Made by a program: the position numbers and the translations under genes | Notes under the pieces: generated by a model | Database searches by the model: none | What the model saw: only the letters and a program-made list of their open reading frames with translations | Told to the model about the DNA's origin: nothing | Part shown: piece by piece, positions 8,923-17,416 of the stretch | Numbering within the stretch: position 1 is the stretch's first letter | How the letters are laid out: each line of letters starts with the position of its first letter | DNA from: Octadecabacter ascidiaceicola | GTDB taxonomy: Bacteria > Pseudomonadota > Alphaproteobacteria > Rhodobacterales > Rhodobacteraceae | Reading direction: 5' to 3' | DNA: 64,000 nucleotides | Assembly (NCBI RefSeq): GCF_900185015.1 | Contig: NZ_FXYD01000002.1 | Span: 310,001-374,000, forward strand

Positions 8923-10953
8923 TTAACGCCACAGATGTGCGTAGCTGGCGAAGGCGCCTTGGAGCTTGGCCAAGAGCCGATTGCTGCGTGTTGGGTGTGG
9001 GACTGTGCCGGTTTCTAAGCGTTCCACAACAACTTCAACGGGACAGGGCAGGTTGCTGACAGGGTCGAAATATCTTGGGTAGTCGATGAGGACGGCATGG
9101 GCGAATTGGGCCAATGTTGGCAGCGCAACGCGGCGCTCGATTGGCATCGCACGGTCGTCTGTTAGGCCCCAGCCGGAATAAAAGGGGGATCCAAGGCAGG
9201 TCACGTCTTTGCCACGCAGCAAGGCCTCAAACCCCAAGGTGGAGGTCATCGTCCAAACCACATCCACCGCGTCCATCGCGGCGATTGGGGATGTTTTGGT
9301 CAGGATGACATCGGCGAAGTCTTCGGCATCCGCAACGATGCCACTTCGCAATCCCGCTTCCACGTCAGGATGGGGTTTGTAGAGGATAATTGCCGCAGGG
9401 TTCGCAGCGCGGGTCGCGGCGAGTAGGTCGCGGTTCGTGGTGATGTCAGTTGTGCCAAGGCGGATCGAGGCGTCGTCCTCGACTTGACCGGGGACAAGGA
9501 TGCGACGCCCTTTGGGGAGGTCAACAGGCAGATCATTCGCAGAGAGATTATATTTACTTAGTCCCGACCCGACGATCTTTTTTATAAGGGTTTCGGCGCG
9601 TTGGCTTGCTGCGTCAGGCAGCGTGGTAGATGCATTGATCAGTTCTTCCAGCTGGCTGGGTCCGGTTGGGTCGTAATAAATCCCAAGGTCATCCAGAACC
9701 AACGACAGCGGCGCGATAAGGTCGGCACCAAGCCCGCGCGAGCGCAAAAAGCCGTCTTCGACGCGCAGCGCGCTGTCGTGACCGTCTGCCTTGCTGGCCC
9801 AGACCATGCGGCCACGCCCCGTTTTCGCGGCAAGCGCGTCGGCCTTTTCGGGGTCGTCTTCGAACATCATTTTACGCGATGCGCCGAATACCTTTTGCAA
9901 TGGCGCACGTTTCCACAAGCGCATGCCGGACGCGACCCAACCGTCGCCGTCATCTCGCCATGCGCGGGTCTGGGCCTCTAGGGTTTGGATAGCGGTTTCA
10001 AGTTCGCAAAGTTCGTCGCGATAGGGGTCATACCAACGCGGATAAAGGATCATAGCGCCGGCGAATAATTGCGCGCGGGTTAGTCTTCGTTGGCGGCGGT
10101 CAAGGGGCATCCGGTCGTCTGATAGGCCCCAGCCAACGTAGAACGGCTGCCCGAAGACGGCTGGTTTGTGCCCTGCCAGGATCGCTTCGAAGCCAAATTG
10201 GGACGACACGGTGTAAACACCAATCGCACCTTCCAGCAGGTGGTGGGGGGAGACGGCATCGCTGAAAAATTCAACGTTTTCTGATAGATCGCTGTCTCTG
10301 AAGTGCCCGTCGCGGTGGCCTTGCACTGTTTCAGGGTGGGTTTTAACCAAGATCCGTGCGGTCGGGTGTTCTTCTCGCGCTACGAACAGCATCTCAAGGA
10401 ACGTGTTTCGATCAGCGCGGGATGCGGTGACGGACGCATCGCCCGCCGTTTGGTCGATCACCAAAACATAGCCCGCATCTGGGGCAGGGGTCTTTGGGGC
10501 GAAGTTATTATATTTGCTGAAGTGGCCGCGTTTGATCGCTTCCATGCAATCACGCGCACGGTTTAGAAGAACGGTGTCATCTAGCGGCTCCTCACGCAGT
10601 ATAACCTCGAGGTCGGAAGGTTTGGACGGGTCAAAATGTACGCCGCGACTATCCAGATGGAGGCCAAGCGGTGGCTCCCCGTCGCGGCCCGGAAGGACAG
10701 AGCGGAGGAACGCATCCTCAACCCGTAACACCGGTGCTGAGGTATGGTCCGCCACCGCTTCGCCGCGCCAAGATGTCGGAGATTGGCCCCAAACACCGAT
10801 GAGGTCATCGGGGGAGGGTTTGCCAAGGGAGATGTCGTAGCCGGAGAGAGTCAGAATGCGGCGCACGCGTTTCTGGGTCAGAAAGCCGCCACTATAAACG
10901 AAAAGCCGCCGCGGAGTTTCCTCTGCGGCGGCTGTATTTTCGAGTTGCGACAT
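8923..10953 (-). CDS. kpsC: Capsule polysaccharide Kdo transferase, KpsC family
   Basis: Cytoplasmic 676-residue glycosyltransferase that builds the poly-Kdo linker between lipid and group 2 capsule. Two homologous halves are visible: LFVYSGGFLTQKRVRRIL with LRVEDAFLRSVLPG in the first, and ALRVEDGFLRSRGLG in the second. Each is followed by a region of the form YTVSSQFGFEA or WTMTSTLGFEA and QPFYVGWG or SPFYSGWG. This double arrangement is typical of KpsC. Its ATG overlaps the stop of the exporter gene (10953). It converges on ribD with a four-base gap. Confidence 0.92.
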   Translation of the reverse strand: MSQLENTAAAEETPRRLFVYSGGFLTQKRVRRILTLSGYDISLGKPSPDDLIGVWGQSPTSWRGEAVADHTSAPVLRVEDAFLRSVLPGRDGEPPLGLHLDSRGVHFDPSKPSDLEVILREEPLDDTVLLNRARDCMEAIKRGHFSKYNNFAPKTPAPDAGYVLVIDQTAGDASVTASRADRNTFLEMLFVAREEHPTARILVKTHPETVQGHRDGHFRDSDLSENVEFFSDAVSPHHLLEGAIGVYTVSSQFGFEAILAGHKPAVFGQPFYVGWGLSDDRMPLDRRQRRLTRAQLFAGAMILYPRWYDPYRDELCELETAIQTLEAQTRAWRDDGDGWVASGMRLWKRAPLQKVFGASRKMMFEDDPEKADALAAKTGRGRMVWASKADGHDSALRVEDGFLRSRGLGADLIAPLSLVLDDLGIYYDPTGPSQLEELINASTTLPDAASQRAETLIKKIVGSGLSKYNLSANDLPVDLPKGRRILVPGQVEDDASIRLGTTDITTNRDLLAATRAANPAAIILYKPHPDVEAGLRSGIVADAEDFADVILTKTSPIAAMDAVDVVWTMTSTLGFEALLRGKDVTCLGSPFYSGWGLTDDRAMPIERRVALPTLAQFAHAVLIDYPRYFDPVSNLPCPVEVVVERLETGTVPHPTRSNRLLAKLQGAFASYAHLWR
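10904..10933 (-). terminator. Terminator-like hairpin inside the 5' end of kpsC
   Basis: On the minus strand, AGCCGCCGCAGAG (10933-10921) and CTCCGCGGCGGCT (10916-10904) form a 13-base-pair stem with one G-U pair around a GAAA loop. It is immediately followed by TTTTCGTTTAT. The hairpin lies about 20-50 bases after the overlapping exporter stop/kpsC start, within kpsC codons 7 to 17. It has the form of an intrinsic terminator and could attenuate kpsC transcription when translation is slow. Function is inferred from structure only. Confidence 0.5.
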
Positions 10954-12086
10954 TATCCGCCGAGGGCAGTGGTGGCTGACTTTACAGAAGTTAGCGTTCC
11001 AAACACTGCCGAAATCGTTTTATTGAACTGGCTGAACGGCGCTTCGGTAACAAAAACTGTGTCACCATCACGGATTGCAAAGTCGCGGGCCATGAACATG
11101 CCGTTTGGTTCAGTCAAATCGAGAACATAGATGACGCGTTGTGTGCCGACGAGGTCTGAACGCCCGACCAATTGGTTGGCGATTTCTTCGGGTTCATTGC
11201 GGAAAACAAACACGCCCGTTGGGTCAGCGAGGTTGGTGGCAAGGCCGCCAACTTGTGCGATGGCTTCGATGGCGGAAATGGTTTGCGATTCAAACGCGAC
11301 CCGGCTTTGCGATCCAGTCGCACCAAGTGCAGTGAAGGAACGTGTGTCCTGTTCCACGAAGATACGGTCGCCAGCGCGAAGTGCGATGTCATGACCAGGA
11401 TGGTCGTAAAGGTCTTCGAACCAGATTTTACCAGAATGGCTGCCACGTACCACGGTTACCTGTGCGATCTCGGGCTGAATTGCCACGCCACCGGCGCGCG
11501 CCAGCATGGAGGCCAAGGTACGGGTCGGGCGTTCAATCGCATAGACGCCTTGAGCGCCAACAGCACCGACTACCGAAACGGTTGAACCGTCACCGGCAAG
11601 GCGGCGCACCTGAACCTGTGGATCGGGTGTTTGCTCTTCCAGTTTTGCCGTGATGATGCGGCGGACCGCTTCGGGTGTATTGCCAGCGGCGCGGATGCGA
11701 CCTGCGTACGGCATAAAGATAAAGCCCGACCCATCAACTTGTACTTCTTCAAGAACAGTGGCGTTTTGCCCTGGAGGAACAAGGAGAGGATCACGGACGT
11801 TTTCCCAAATTGTCAGGCCGAGTACATCGCCAGGGCGGATTGTGTCGCTGCCAAGGCTGGCGGCATCACGGAAACCAGCGGCAAATCCAAGGGCAGGCGT
11901 TACACCAGCCACCAAATTTACGCGATCATCGACGAGAAGCACGAAGGCGTCGCCATCTTCCATCACGGAACCGGCGAAAATTTCACTTTTTGTGGGGCCC
12001 GAACGGGGCAAACCACAAGATGCAACAACTGCTATTGCGGCGAGTAGGGCCGCGCCTTTTGTAAGGCGAAATCTAAGGGATATCAC
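10953..12086 (-). CDS. Polysaccharide export lipoprotein (Wza/KpsD type)
   Basis: Outer-membrane capsule exporter of 377 residues. It has a lipoprotein signal ending in AIAVVASCG (Cys near residue 24). A polysaccharide export domain follows (IRPGDVLGLTIWENV near 84, then VDGSGFIFMPYAGRIRAAG near 115), with SLBB-type segments after it (VSVVGAVGAQGVYAI near 169). The start is GTG 12086 with GAGGAG upstream. It forms an operon with kpsC (overlap of stop and start). The inner-membrane ABC components (kpsM, kpsT, kpsE) are not in this window and must lie elsewhere. Confidence 0.88.
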   Translation of the reverse strand: MISLRFRLTKGAALLAAIAVVASCGLPRSGPTKSEIFAGSVMEDGDAFVLLVDDRVNLVAGVTPALGFAAGFRDAASLGSDTIRPGDVLGLTIWENVRDPLLVPPGQNATVLEEVQVDGSGFIFMPYAGRIRAAGNTPEAVRRIITAKLEEQTPDPQVQVRRLAGDGSTVSVVGAVGAQGVYAIERPTRTLASMLARAGGVAIQPEIAQVTVVRGSHSGKIWFEDLYDHPGHDIALRAGDRIFVEQDTRSFTALGATGSQSRVAFESQTISAIEAIAQVGGLATNLADPTGVFVFRNEPEEIANQLVGRSDLVGTQRVIYVLDLTEPNGMFMARDFAIRDGDTVFVTEAPFSQFNKTISAVFGTLTSVKSATTALGG

Positions 12087-12221
12087 TGCTCCGGTCTCCT
12101 CGACCTAATTAAAACTGCCTCGGTCTTCATGCGGGCGAATTTGGATTCACCTCACCTTTTGTCTGTAAGTTACGGGAATCCGTGCGCAAAATCTAGTATT
12201 ACGTTGCCCATCTGGATGGGT

Positions 12222-12237
12222 GTGGCAGTGCTGCCAC
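12222..12237. repeat. Inverted repeat between kpsS and the exporter gene
   Basis: GTGGCAG and CTGCCAC form seven-base arms with a two-base spacer, in the 175-base gap between the kpsS stop and the exporter start. A second small dyad, CCCAT/ATGGG, lies just before it (12208-12221). The spacer is short for a hairpin, so a protein-binding site for capsule regulation is more likely than a terminator. The rest of the gap shows no gene. Confidence 0.35.
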
Positions 12238-12261
12238 CTTACCCACAAGGTTTAGTGTTTG

Positions 12262-13548
12262 CTACTTCACCACACGCAACTGCTGGCGTGGAGGGGCTTG
12301 GCCGGTGGACAAGGCATCATAGGGATCATTGCGATCCAGCATCATATCAACGACTTGGCGCATCAATTGGCGACGGCCACGGGCGGAATAAAAGCCACCG
12401 GGAACCTGCGATGTTTCCAGCAGGTATCTGCGGTAATCCTTGAAGGCGCGGTTGTCTGGGCGTGCGGGTTTGGCGAAGAATTTATCGACCGCCAAATCGG
12501 AAACAAATTCGGGCTTTGCATATACCGCTTCTCCAAAGACTTTCAGTGGAATACCGCGGTGCAGGACCTGCTGAGCCGCGGTTGAGTTCACGGTCACGGC
12601 GGTGCGCGCATGGTCCAAAACCTGTGCCAGCTTGCCGCCGCGCACGTAGTGAACGCGGTCGAACACGTCTTGTTCTTTAGCCAAACGGCGGATGATCTTG
12701 CGCAGGGGGCTGCGGCCATTTTCGAGCGGATGCGCCTTAAAGACCAAATGGTGGTGTTTGGGCGCACCTTTGGCGAAACCTTCGATCACGACGGTAAGAA
12801 ATTCTTCCATCCGCGTGAACGGCGAATGCATCTGAAAGCTGGAGTCATGTTCGAGCTGCAAAAGCGCGATGTGGTAGGGGTAGCCGCCGTGTTTGATGCG
12901 GAATGTCGAAATAATCCGGTCGAGCGCGATGAACGGCATCAGCAACAAACGGCGCGTATAAAGGGCGGTTTCGGCGACCAGCGGCAATTCGCGGTGACGC
13001 TTGAACTTGCGGTACTCGCCATTCCGGAACATCACGAACCAATGGTAAAGTGCGCCGTAGAATACATGGTGGCGCATGTCGCCCCAATGGGCGGGTGCCT
13101 CTGGCACGTCGAGCTCGGACTTCGCTAAGGCGTCGCGCATATCCTGCACTGATGTGTTCATAAGCTTGGAGTGGCCGTTGGCACCGTCACGCTCATACGT
13201 CACCCAGAAAGGGCGCATATAGCCTTCTTCATAGACGTGAACGGTTAGGCCCATTTCCTTGGCCGCAATCACGGCCTCTGCGTGGATCGGGCGGGTGTCG
13301 CCATATAAAACGATGTCGGTGATCGATTTTTCGGTAACGATTGTACGAAACGTTTCGACCCACTCATCAGGGCCGCCACGGTAGGGGATATACCCCTTTG
13401 CGCCGAACCAGAACGCGCGGTCGCCCGCGTTAAAGCCCACGCGCCAGACATCTGCCCCCGCCGCGCGGAGCATTTTGCCCAAACGGTGGAAGAACGGCCC
13501 ATGGGGACCCTGTAGAAACAGAAATGATCTGGTCGATTGCGCGCTCAC
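12262..13548 (-). CDS. kpsS: Capsule polysaccharide Kdo transferase, KpsS family
   Basis: Cytoplasmic enzyme of 428 residues that adds the first Kdo to the lipid acceptor during capsule linker synthesis. Family features include FLFLQGPHGPFFHRLG at the N-terminus, YGDTRPIHAEAV near residue 102 and HVYEEGYMRPFWVTYE near 123. The start is GTG 13548 with a TGGGA ribosome site. It is first in the minus-strand kpsS-exporter-kpsC group and is divergent from ribE with a 161-base intergenic region that must hold both promoters. Confidence 0.9.
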   Translation of the reverse strand: MSAQSTRSFLFLQGPHGPFFHRLGKMLRAAGADVWRVGFNAGDRAFWFGAKGYIPYRGGPDEWVETFRTIVTEKSITDIVLYGDTRPIHAEAVIAAKEMGLTVHVYEEGYMRPFWVTYERDGANGHSKLMNTSVQDMRDALAKSELDVPEAPAHWGDMRHHVFYGALYHWFVMFRNGEYRKFKRHRELPLVAETALYTRRLLLMPFIALDRIISTFRIKHGGYPYHIALLQLEHDSSFQMHSPFTRMEEFLTVVIEGFAKGAPKHHHLVFKAHPLENGRSPLRKIIRRLAKEQDVFDRVHYVRGGKLAQVLDHARTAVTVNSTAAQQVLHRGIPLKVFGEAVYAKPEFVSDLAVDKFFAKPARPDNRAFKDYRRYLLETSQVPGGFYSARGRRQLMRQVVDMMLDRNDPYDALSTGQAPPRQQLRVVK

Positions 13549-13709
13549 GTTGGTCCCATCTTTAGTCGGTGCGGGTTTCGGTTACGTTAACTGTGTAGTT
13601 TGACCGAAATATGGCATGTGCCGCACCCTTAACCACCTAGCCACCTTGCCCCGCTGCGATCAAGGGGCTAGGCCAAGGGAGAGACGGGGAAATATGAGAA
13701 GGATACGCC

Positions 13710-14306
13710 ATGTTCACAGGTATCATCACAGACGTAGGCGAAGTTCTAGAACTGGAGAACCGCGGTGATTTGCGGGCACGTATCGGGACCGATTACGACA
13801 TTGCCGGCATCGAGATCGGGGCGTCCATTGCCTCGGACGGGGTTTGTCTGACGGTTGTCGCTAAGGGAACCGATCCGCGTGGTTGGTATGACGTTGATAT
13901 TTCAGCCGAAACCGTTAGCAAAACCGCGCTGGGTGCTTGGGCTGTTGGAAAGCGTGTGAACTTGGAACGTGCGTTGAAGATCGGGGACGAACTTGGCGGG
14001 CATATCGTGTCCGGCCATGTGGACGGTGTCGCGACGATTGTTGAGATGGTTGATGAAGGCGACAGCACGCGTGTCACGCTTGAAGCGCCGGATGATTTGG
14101 GGCGTTTCATTGCGCCTAAAGGGTCAGTTGCGCTGAATGGGACATCGCTGACGGTGAACGAAGTGGATGGTGCGAAGTTCGGCATTAACTTCATCCCGCA
14201 TACGAAATCCGTTACGACATGGGGGGACGCTAAGGTTGGCGATCCTGTGAACCTCGAGGTCGACACAATGGCCCGCTACGTCGCACGTCTTCAGGACTAC
14301 GGCTAA
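13710..14306 (+). CDS. ribE: Riboflavin synthase alpha chain
   Basis: Dismutates two 6,7-dimethyl-8-ribityllumazine to riboflavin. The 198-residue protein has the two repeated lumazine-binding barrels: MFTGIITDVGEV with SIASDGVCLTVV in the first half and GGHIVSGHVDGVA with VALNGTSLTVNEV in the second. Start ATG 13710 follows AGAAGGA. The stop overlaps the next gene (TAATG), making the following unknown genes part of the riboflavin operon. Confidence 0.97.
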   Translation: MFTGIITDVGEVLELENRGDLRARIGTDYDIAGIEIGASIASDGVCLTVVAKGTDPRGWYDVDISAETVSKTALGAWAVGKRVNLERALKIGDELGGHIVSGHVDGVATIVEMVDEGDSTRVTLEAPDDLGRFIAPKGSVALNGTSLTVNEVDGAKFGINFIPHTKSVTTWGDAKVGDPVNLEVDTMARYVARLQDYG

Positions 14307-14863
14307 TGGCTGGGATCGGGCATAACTCTGGTCGCGTGGATGAGCCGGGCAAAAGCTGGCGCACTCACGTTTGGGCGAAGGCGAGGCGACAGTTGATGCC
14401 GACCCTCCCGATTGAGGTCGTGCGTCGCCGCGTTGCGCGGGCCAAGGAACTGGGGCTGCCGTATCAGACTTATGCAGGGCTGCGCGCGTCGTCTGGGGAT
14501 GATTTGATCGGCTTTATGTTCTCCAACAATGCGCTTGATGTGTTGCGCCGTTCGGACAAGGTCGCGGCTGGGAAGGCCGCCAAAATCGCTGCGTTGAAAG
14601 ACGTGCGCACCATTGGGCTCGCGCAGGCGCCGACAACGCCAAGCCAACTTACCCCGCCGTTGCAAACCGCATATTCTGCCCCCAAACCACTGGCCCCTTG
14701 GGTGAAAAAGCGCGACCACATGTGCGAGATATTTGCAAAAATTGGCCGCCCTTCCAGCCGTTTCGTTCTTATCTGTGACACGGCGATGGAACGCGAATGG
14801 GTCGAGGCGGGCCGCATGGCCGGCGCGCTTCCTGCCGAGACATTTTTTGAGGTTTCCCAATGA
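14306..14863 (+). CDS. Unknown protein with N-terminal IGHNSG motif
   Basis: A 185-residue cytoplasmic protein of no recognised enzyme family. The N-terminus MAGIGHNSG carries the short IGHNSG tag found at the start of several unrelated alphaproteobacterial and phage proteins. The middle is basic with a possible helix-turn-helix-like segment (VVRRRVARAKELGLPYQTYAGLRAS). It overlaps ribE at its start (TAATG) and the next gene at its end (ATGA), so it is embedded in the riboflavin operon. No catalytic motif is apparent. Function unknown. Confidence 0.75.
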   Translation: MAGIGHNSGRVDEPGKSWRTHVWAKARRQLMPTLPIEVVRRRVARAKELGLPYQTYAGLRASSGDDLIGFMFSNNALDVLRRSDKVAAGKAAKIAALKDVRTIGLAQAPTTPSQLTPPLQTAYSAPKPLAPWVKKRDHMCEIFAKIGRPSSRFVLICDTAMEREWVEAGRMAGALPAETFFEVSQ

Positions 14864-15093
14864 CAGACCAAACCGAACCCGAAGTTGTGGCCACGCTTGA
14901 GGACGACGAAGGCCTGCGTATTGTTGATATCTTGCGCCACGACGACAGCCATTTTACCTACGCCGAATACCATCGCACGGACGGCGAAGGGGATGATTGG
15001 CAGCTGGTCGAAGATGACGCGGCAAAGACCTACAACACACAGTTCGCGGCCTACACTGCTGCTACGCGCAACGTTGAATGGTTGATGGACTAA
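14860..15093 (+). CDS. Small acidic protein of unknown function
   Basis: A 77-residue acidic protein rich in Asp and Glu, without membrane segments or cysteines. The composition and TYAEYHRTDGEGDDWQLV core are typical of small soluble orphan proteins. It overlaps the preceding unknown gene by ATGA and lies 92 bases before ribBA. The pair may act together, but nothing in the sequence assigns a function. Confidence 0.7.
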   Translation: MTDQTEPEVVATLEDDEGLRIVDILRHDDSHFTYAEYHRTDGEGDDWQLVEDDAAKTYNTQFAAYTAATRNVEWLMD

Positions 15094-15185
15094 ACGACAG
15101 GCGAAGGGCTGCAAAGTCGCATGCGCAGCTCTTTCCAAACCACGGCCCACAGGCTATTGCGCCTTAAGATGCTGAGAGGATTCCC

Positions 15186-16316
15186 ATGAACCAATCGTTT
15201 GAAAAACCCGGCCCCGTTGAGACTGATTGGAAAGACGTGATTTCCAGCATCGAAGACATCATTGATGATGCTCGCAATGGGCGCATGTTTGTTCTGGTCG
15301 ACCATGAGGACCGTGAAAACGAAGGCGACTTGGTTATCCCCGCGCAGATGGCGACGCCGGATGCGATTAACTTTATGGCGACCCACGGACGTGGATTGAT
15401 CTGTTTGACGCTGCCTGCTGAGCGCCTTGATGCGCTGGGCCTGCAATTGATGTCCACGCATAACTCAAGCCGCCATGAGACAGCGTTCACCGTGTCGATT
15501 GAAGCACGCGAAGGTGTGACGACCGGCATTTCTGCAGCCGACCGTGCCAAAACAGTGGCAGTGGCGATTGACCCGACCAAAGGCGCACAAGACATCGCGA
15601 CGCCGGGACATGTCTTCCCATTGCGCGCCCGCGCCGGGGGCGTGTTGGTGCGTGCTGGTCATACCGAAGCTGCCGTTGATATTTCCCGCCTTGCTGGGCT
15701 GAACCCGTCCGGTGTGATCTGTGAAATCATGAAGGACGACGGCGAAATGGCGCGTCTGCCTGATCTGGTGGCATTCGCGCAAAAGCACGGGCTGAAAATC
15801 GGCACGATCTCTGATCTCATCGCCTATCGTCGCCGCCACGACAATCTTGTGCGGGTTCGGACGGAAGAAACCATCACATCGGAATTCGGTGGTGAATGGC
15901 AGATGAAAATCTACGCCGATGAGACCCACGGCGACGAACACATCGTGCTGACCAAGGGTGATATCTCAGGCGACGCGCCTGTTTTGGTGCGCATGCACGC
16001 GATGGACGCGATGTTGGATGTCGTCGGCGTTGGCCCCAAGGGGCGCGCCGGTGAATTTGGCGGCGCAATGACGCGTATTGCCGAAGAAGGGCGTGGCGTT
16101 GTTGTGCTGTTGCGCGACACATCAATGAAAATGGAAGCGCACGACGATGTGTCCCCAAACACCTTGCGCCAGTACGGGTTAGGGGCGCAGATATTGTCGT
16201 CGCTGGGCTTGGGACAAATCGAATTGCTGACCAATTCCCCGAAGCCGAAAATCGTCGGCCTTAACGCTTATGGTTTGGAAATCATCGGCACCCGCAAGAT
16301 TTCGGAGCTTGGCTAA
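15186..16316 (+). CDS. ribB: 3,4-dihydroxy-2-butanone 4-phosphate synthase with a degenerate GTP cyclohydrolase II domain
   Basis: The N-terminal domain (about residues 15-215) is an intact DHBP synthase with VDHEDRENEGDLVIP near 38 and HTEAAVDISRLAGLNPSG near 156. The C-terminal domain (about 220-376) is homologous to GTP cyclohydrolase II. It lacks the three-cysteine zinc site: where CxxGDxxxSxRCDC is expected it reads MHAMDAMLDVVGVGPKG. Other domain parts such as SPNTLRQYGLGAQIL remain. This form, RibBA-like with a dead second domain, is known in alphaproteobacteria. A separate active RibA should exist elsewhere in the genome. Confidence 0.92.
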   Translation: MNQSFEKPGPVETDWKDVISSIEDIIDDARNGRMFVLVDHEDRENEGDLVIPAQMATPDAINFMATHGRGLICLTLPAERLDALGLQLMSTHNSSRHETAFTVSIEAREGVTTGISAADRAKTVAVAIDPTKGAQDIATPGHVFPLRARAGGVLVRAGHTEAAVDISRLAGLNPSGVICEIMKDDGEMARLPDLVAFAQKHGLKIGTISDLIAYRRRHDNLVRVRTEETITSEFGGEWQMKIYADETHGDEHIVLTKGDISGDAPVLVRMHAMDAMLDVVGVGPKGRAGEFGGAMTRIAEEGRGVVVLLRDTSMKMEAHDDVSPNTLRQYGLGAQILSSLGLGQIELLTNSPKPKIVGLNAYGLEIIGTRKISELG

Positions 16317-16855
16317 TGGCTGGATCATCACACCACATTCTAGATCGCCCGACGTTTGACGCACCTGTCAAAGTCCTGATCGTGGCATCGCCCTATTACA
16401 AAGAGATCAGCGACAACCAGATCGCAGGTGCAATTGCCGAGCTCGAAGCAGCAGGGGCCACATTGGACGTGGTGCATGTTCCGGGCGCGTTGGAAATCCC
16501 AACAGCCATCGGCATCGCCGAACGCATGGGCAATTTTGACGGCTATGTCGCGCTGGGCTGCGTAATTCGCGGTGAGACAACCCATTATGACACGGTCTGC
16601 AATGACAGCAGCCGCGCCATTCAACTGCTTGGCCTTCAGGGGCTGTGCATCGGAAATGGTATCCTGACAGTTGAGAACCAAAAGCAGGCAGAAGTGCGTG
16701 CCGATCCGAAAGATCAAAACAAAGGTGGCGGCGCGGCTGCTGCGGCCTTGCACTTGATTGCACTCAGCCGTAAGTGGGGCCGCTCAGCCACAGGCGTTGG
16801 ATTCACCAACGATATTCTGATGGCAGGCAATACGGATGGCAACACCACAGCATGA
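16316..16855 (+). CDS. ribH: 6,7-dimethyl-8-ribityllumazine synthase
   Basis: Condenses the RibBA and RibD products to lumazine. The 179-residue protein has the family signature VPGALEIPTAIGIA near residue 56, the GCVIRGETTHYDTVCND loop near 81 and GNGILTVEN near 117. It starts at TAATG overlapping the ribBA stop and ends in ATGA overlapping nusB, so all three are coupled. Confidence 0.97.
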   Translation: MAGSSHHILDRPTFDAPVKVLIVASPYYKEISDNQIAGAIAELEAAGATLDVVHVPGALEIPTAIGIAERMGNFDGYVALGCVIRGETTHYDTVCNDSSRAIQLLGLQGLCIGNGILTVENQKQAEVRADPKDQNKGGGAAAAALHLIALSRKWGRSATGVGFTNDILMAGNTDGNTTA

Positions 16856-17334
16856 CCGACGCAAACTCAAACCTGTCTGGCAACCAACGACGCAAAATGA
16901 AATCTGCGTCGCGGCTTTATGCCGTTCAGGCCCTGTTTCAGATGGAACACTCGGCTCAGACGATCGACAAGGTAACGGCTGAGTTCATGAACTACCGTTT
17001 CGGCGAGACCTATGACGGTGCCGAAATGATTGATGGCGACATCTCGCATTTTAAAATGCTGGTAGAAGTCGCCGTTGAAAAGCAGGTCGAAATCGACAAA
17101 CTGACCGACCGCGCACTGGTTGCGCGTTGGCCGCTTGGCCGTATTGATCCGACATTGCGCGCACTTTTCCGTGCTGCTGGCGTTGAAATCCTCGGCAGTG
17201 ACACGCCGCCACGCGTGGCGATTACCGAATATGTAGACGTCGCACGCGCATTTTTTGACGATGGCGATGAGCCGAAGTTCGTGAATGCTGTGCTGGATCA
17301 CATGGCGAAAACAGCCAAGCCGGACGCGTTCTAG
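16852..17334 (+). CDS. nusB: Transcription antitermination factor NusB
   Basis: All-helical 160-residue RNA-binding protein that with NusE promotes rRNA antitermination. The conserved SASRLYAVQALFQME is at the start, followed by ALVARWPLGRIDPTLRALFRAA near 85 and VAITEYVDVARAFFDDGDEPKFVNAVLDHMA near 120. The start is ATG 16852, overlapping the ribH stop; an earlier in-frame ATG would lie inside ribH. It is the last gene of the riboflavin operon, its usual position. Confidence 0.96.
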   Translation: MTDANSNLSGNQRRKMKSASRLYAVQALFQMEHSAQTIDKVTAEFMNYRFGETYDGAEMIDGDISHFKMLVEVAVEKQVEIDKLTDRALVARWPLGRIDPTLRALFRAAGVEILGSDTPPRVAITEYVDVARAFFDDGDEPKFVNAVLDHMAKTAKPDAF

Positions 17335-17385
17335 GCGACCTGAGTCAATTTCGCCCGCTTCCCATCACTTGGAGATTGCATGCCA

Positions 17386-17413
17386 AGCGCCTACCTTATT
17401 GGGAGGAGGCGCT
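17386..17413 (+). promoter_or_regulatory. Hairpin burying the ribosome site of the small membrane protein gene
   Basis: AGCGCCT (17386-17392) pairs with AGGCGCT (17407-17413), extended inward by CCT/AGG. The strong Shine-Dalgarno GGGAGGAGG (17401-17409) lies in the 3' arm and loop, and the start codon follows at 17417. Such a structure would limit translation unless it melts or is bound. It could be a thermosensor-like or coupling element, but this is inferred only from base pairing. Confidence 0.45.
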
Positions 17414-17416
17414 GAC

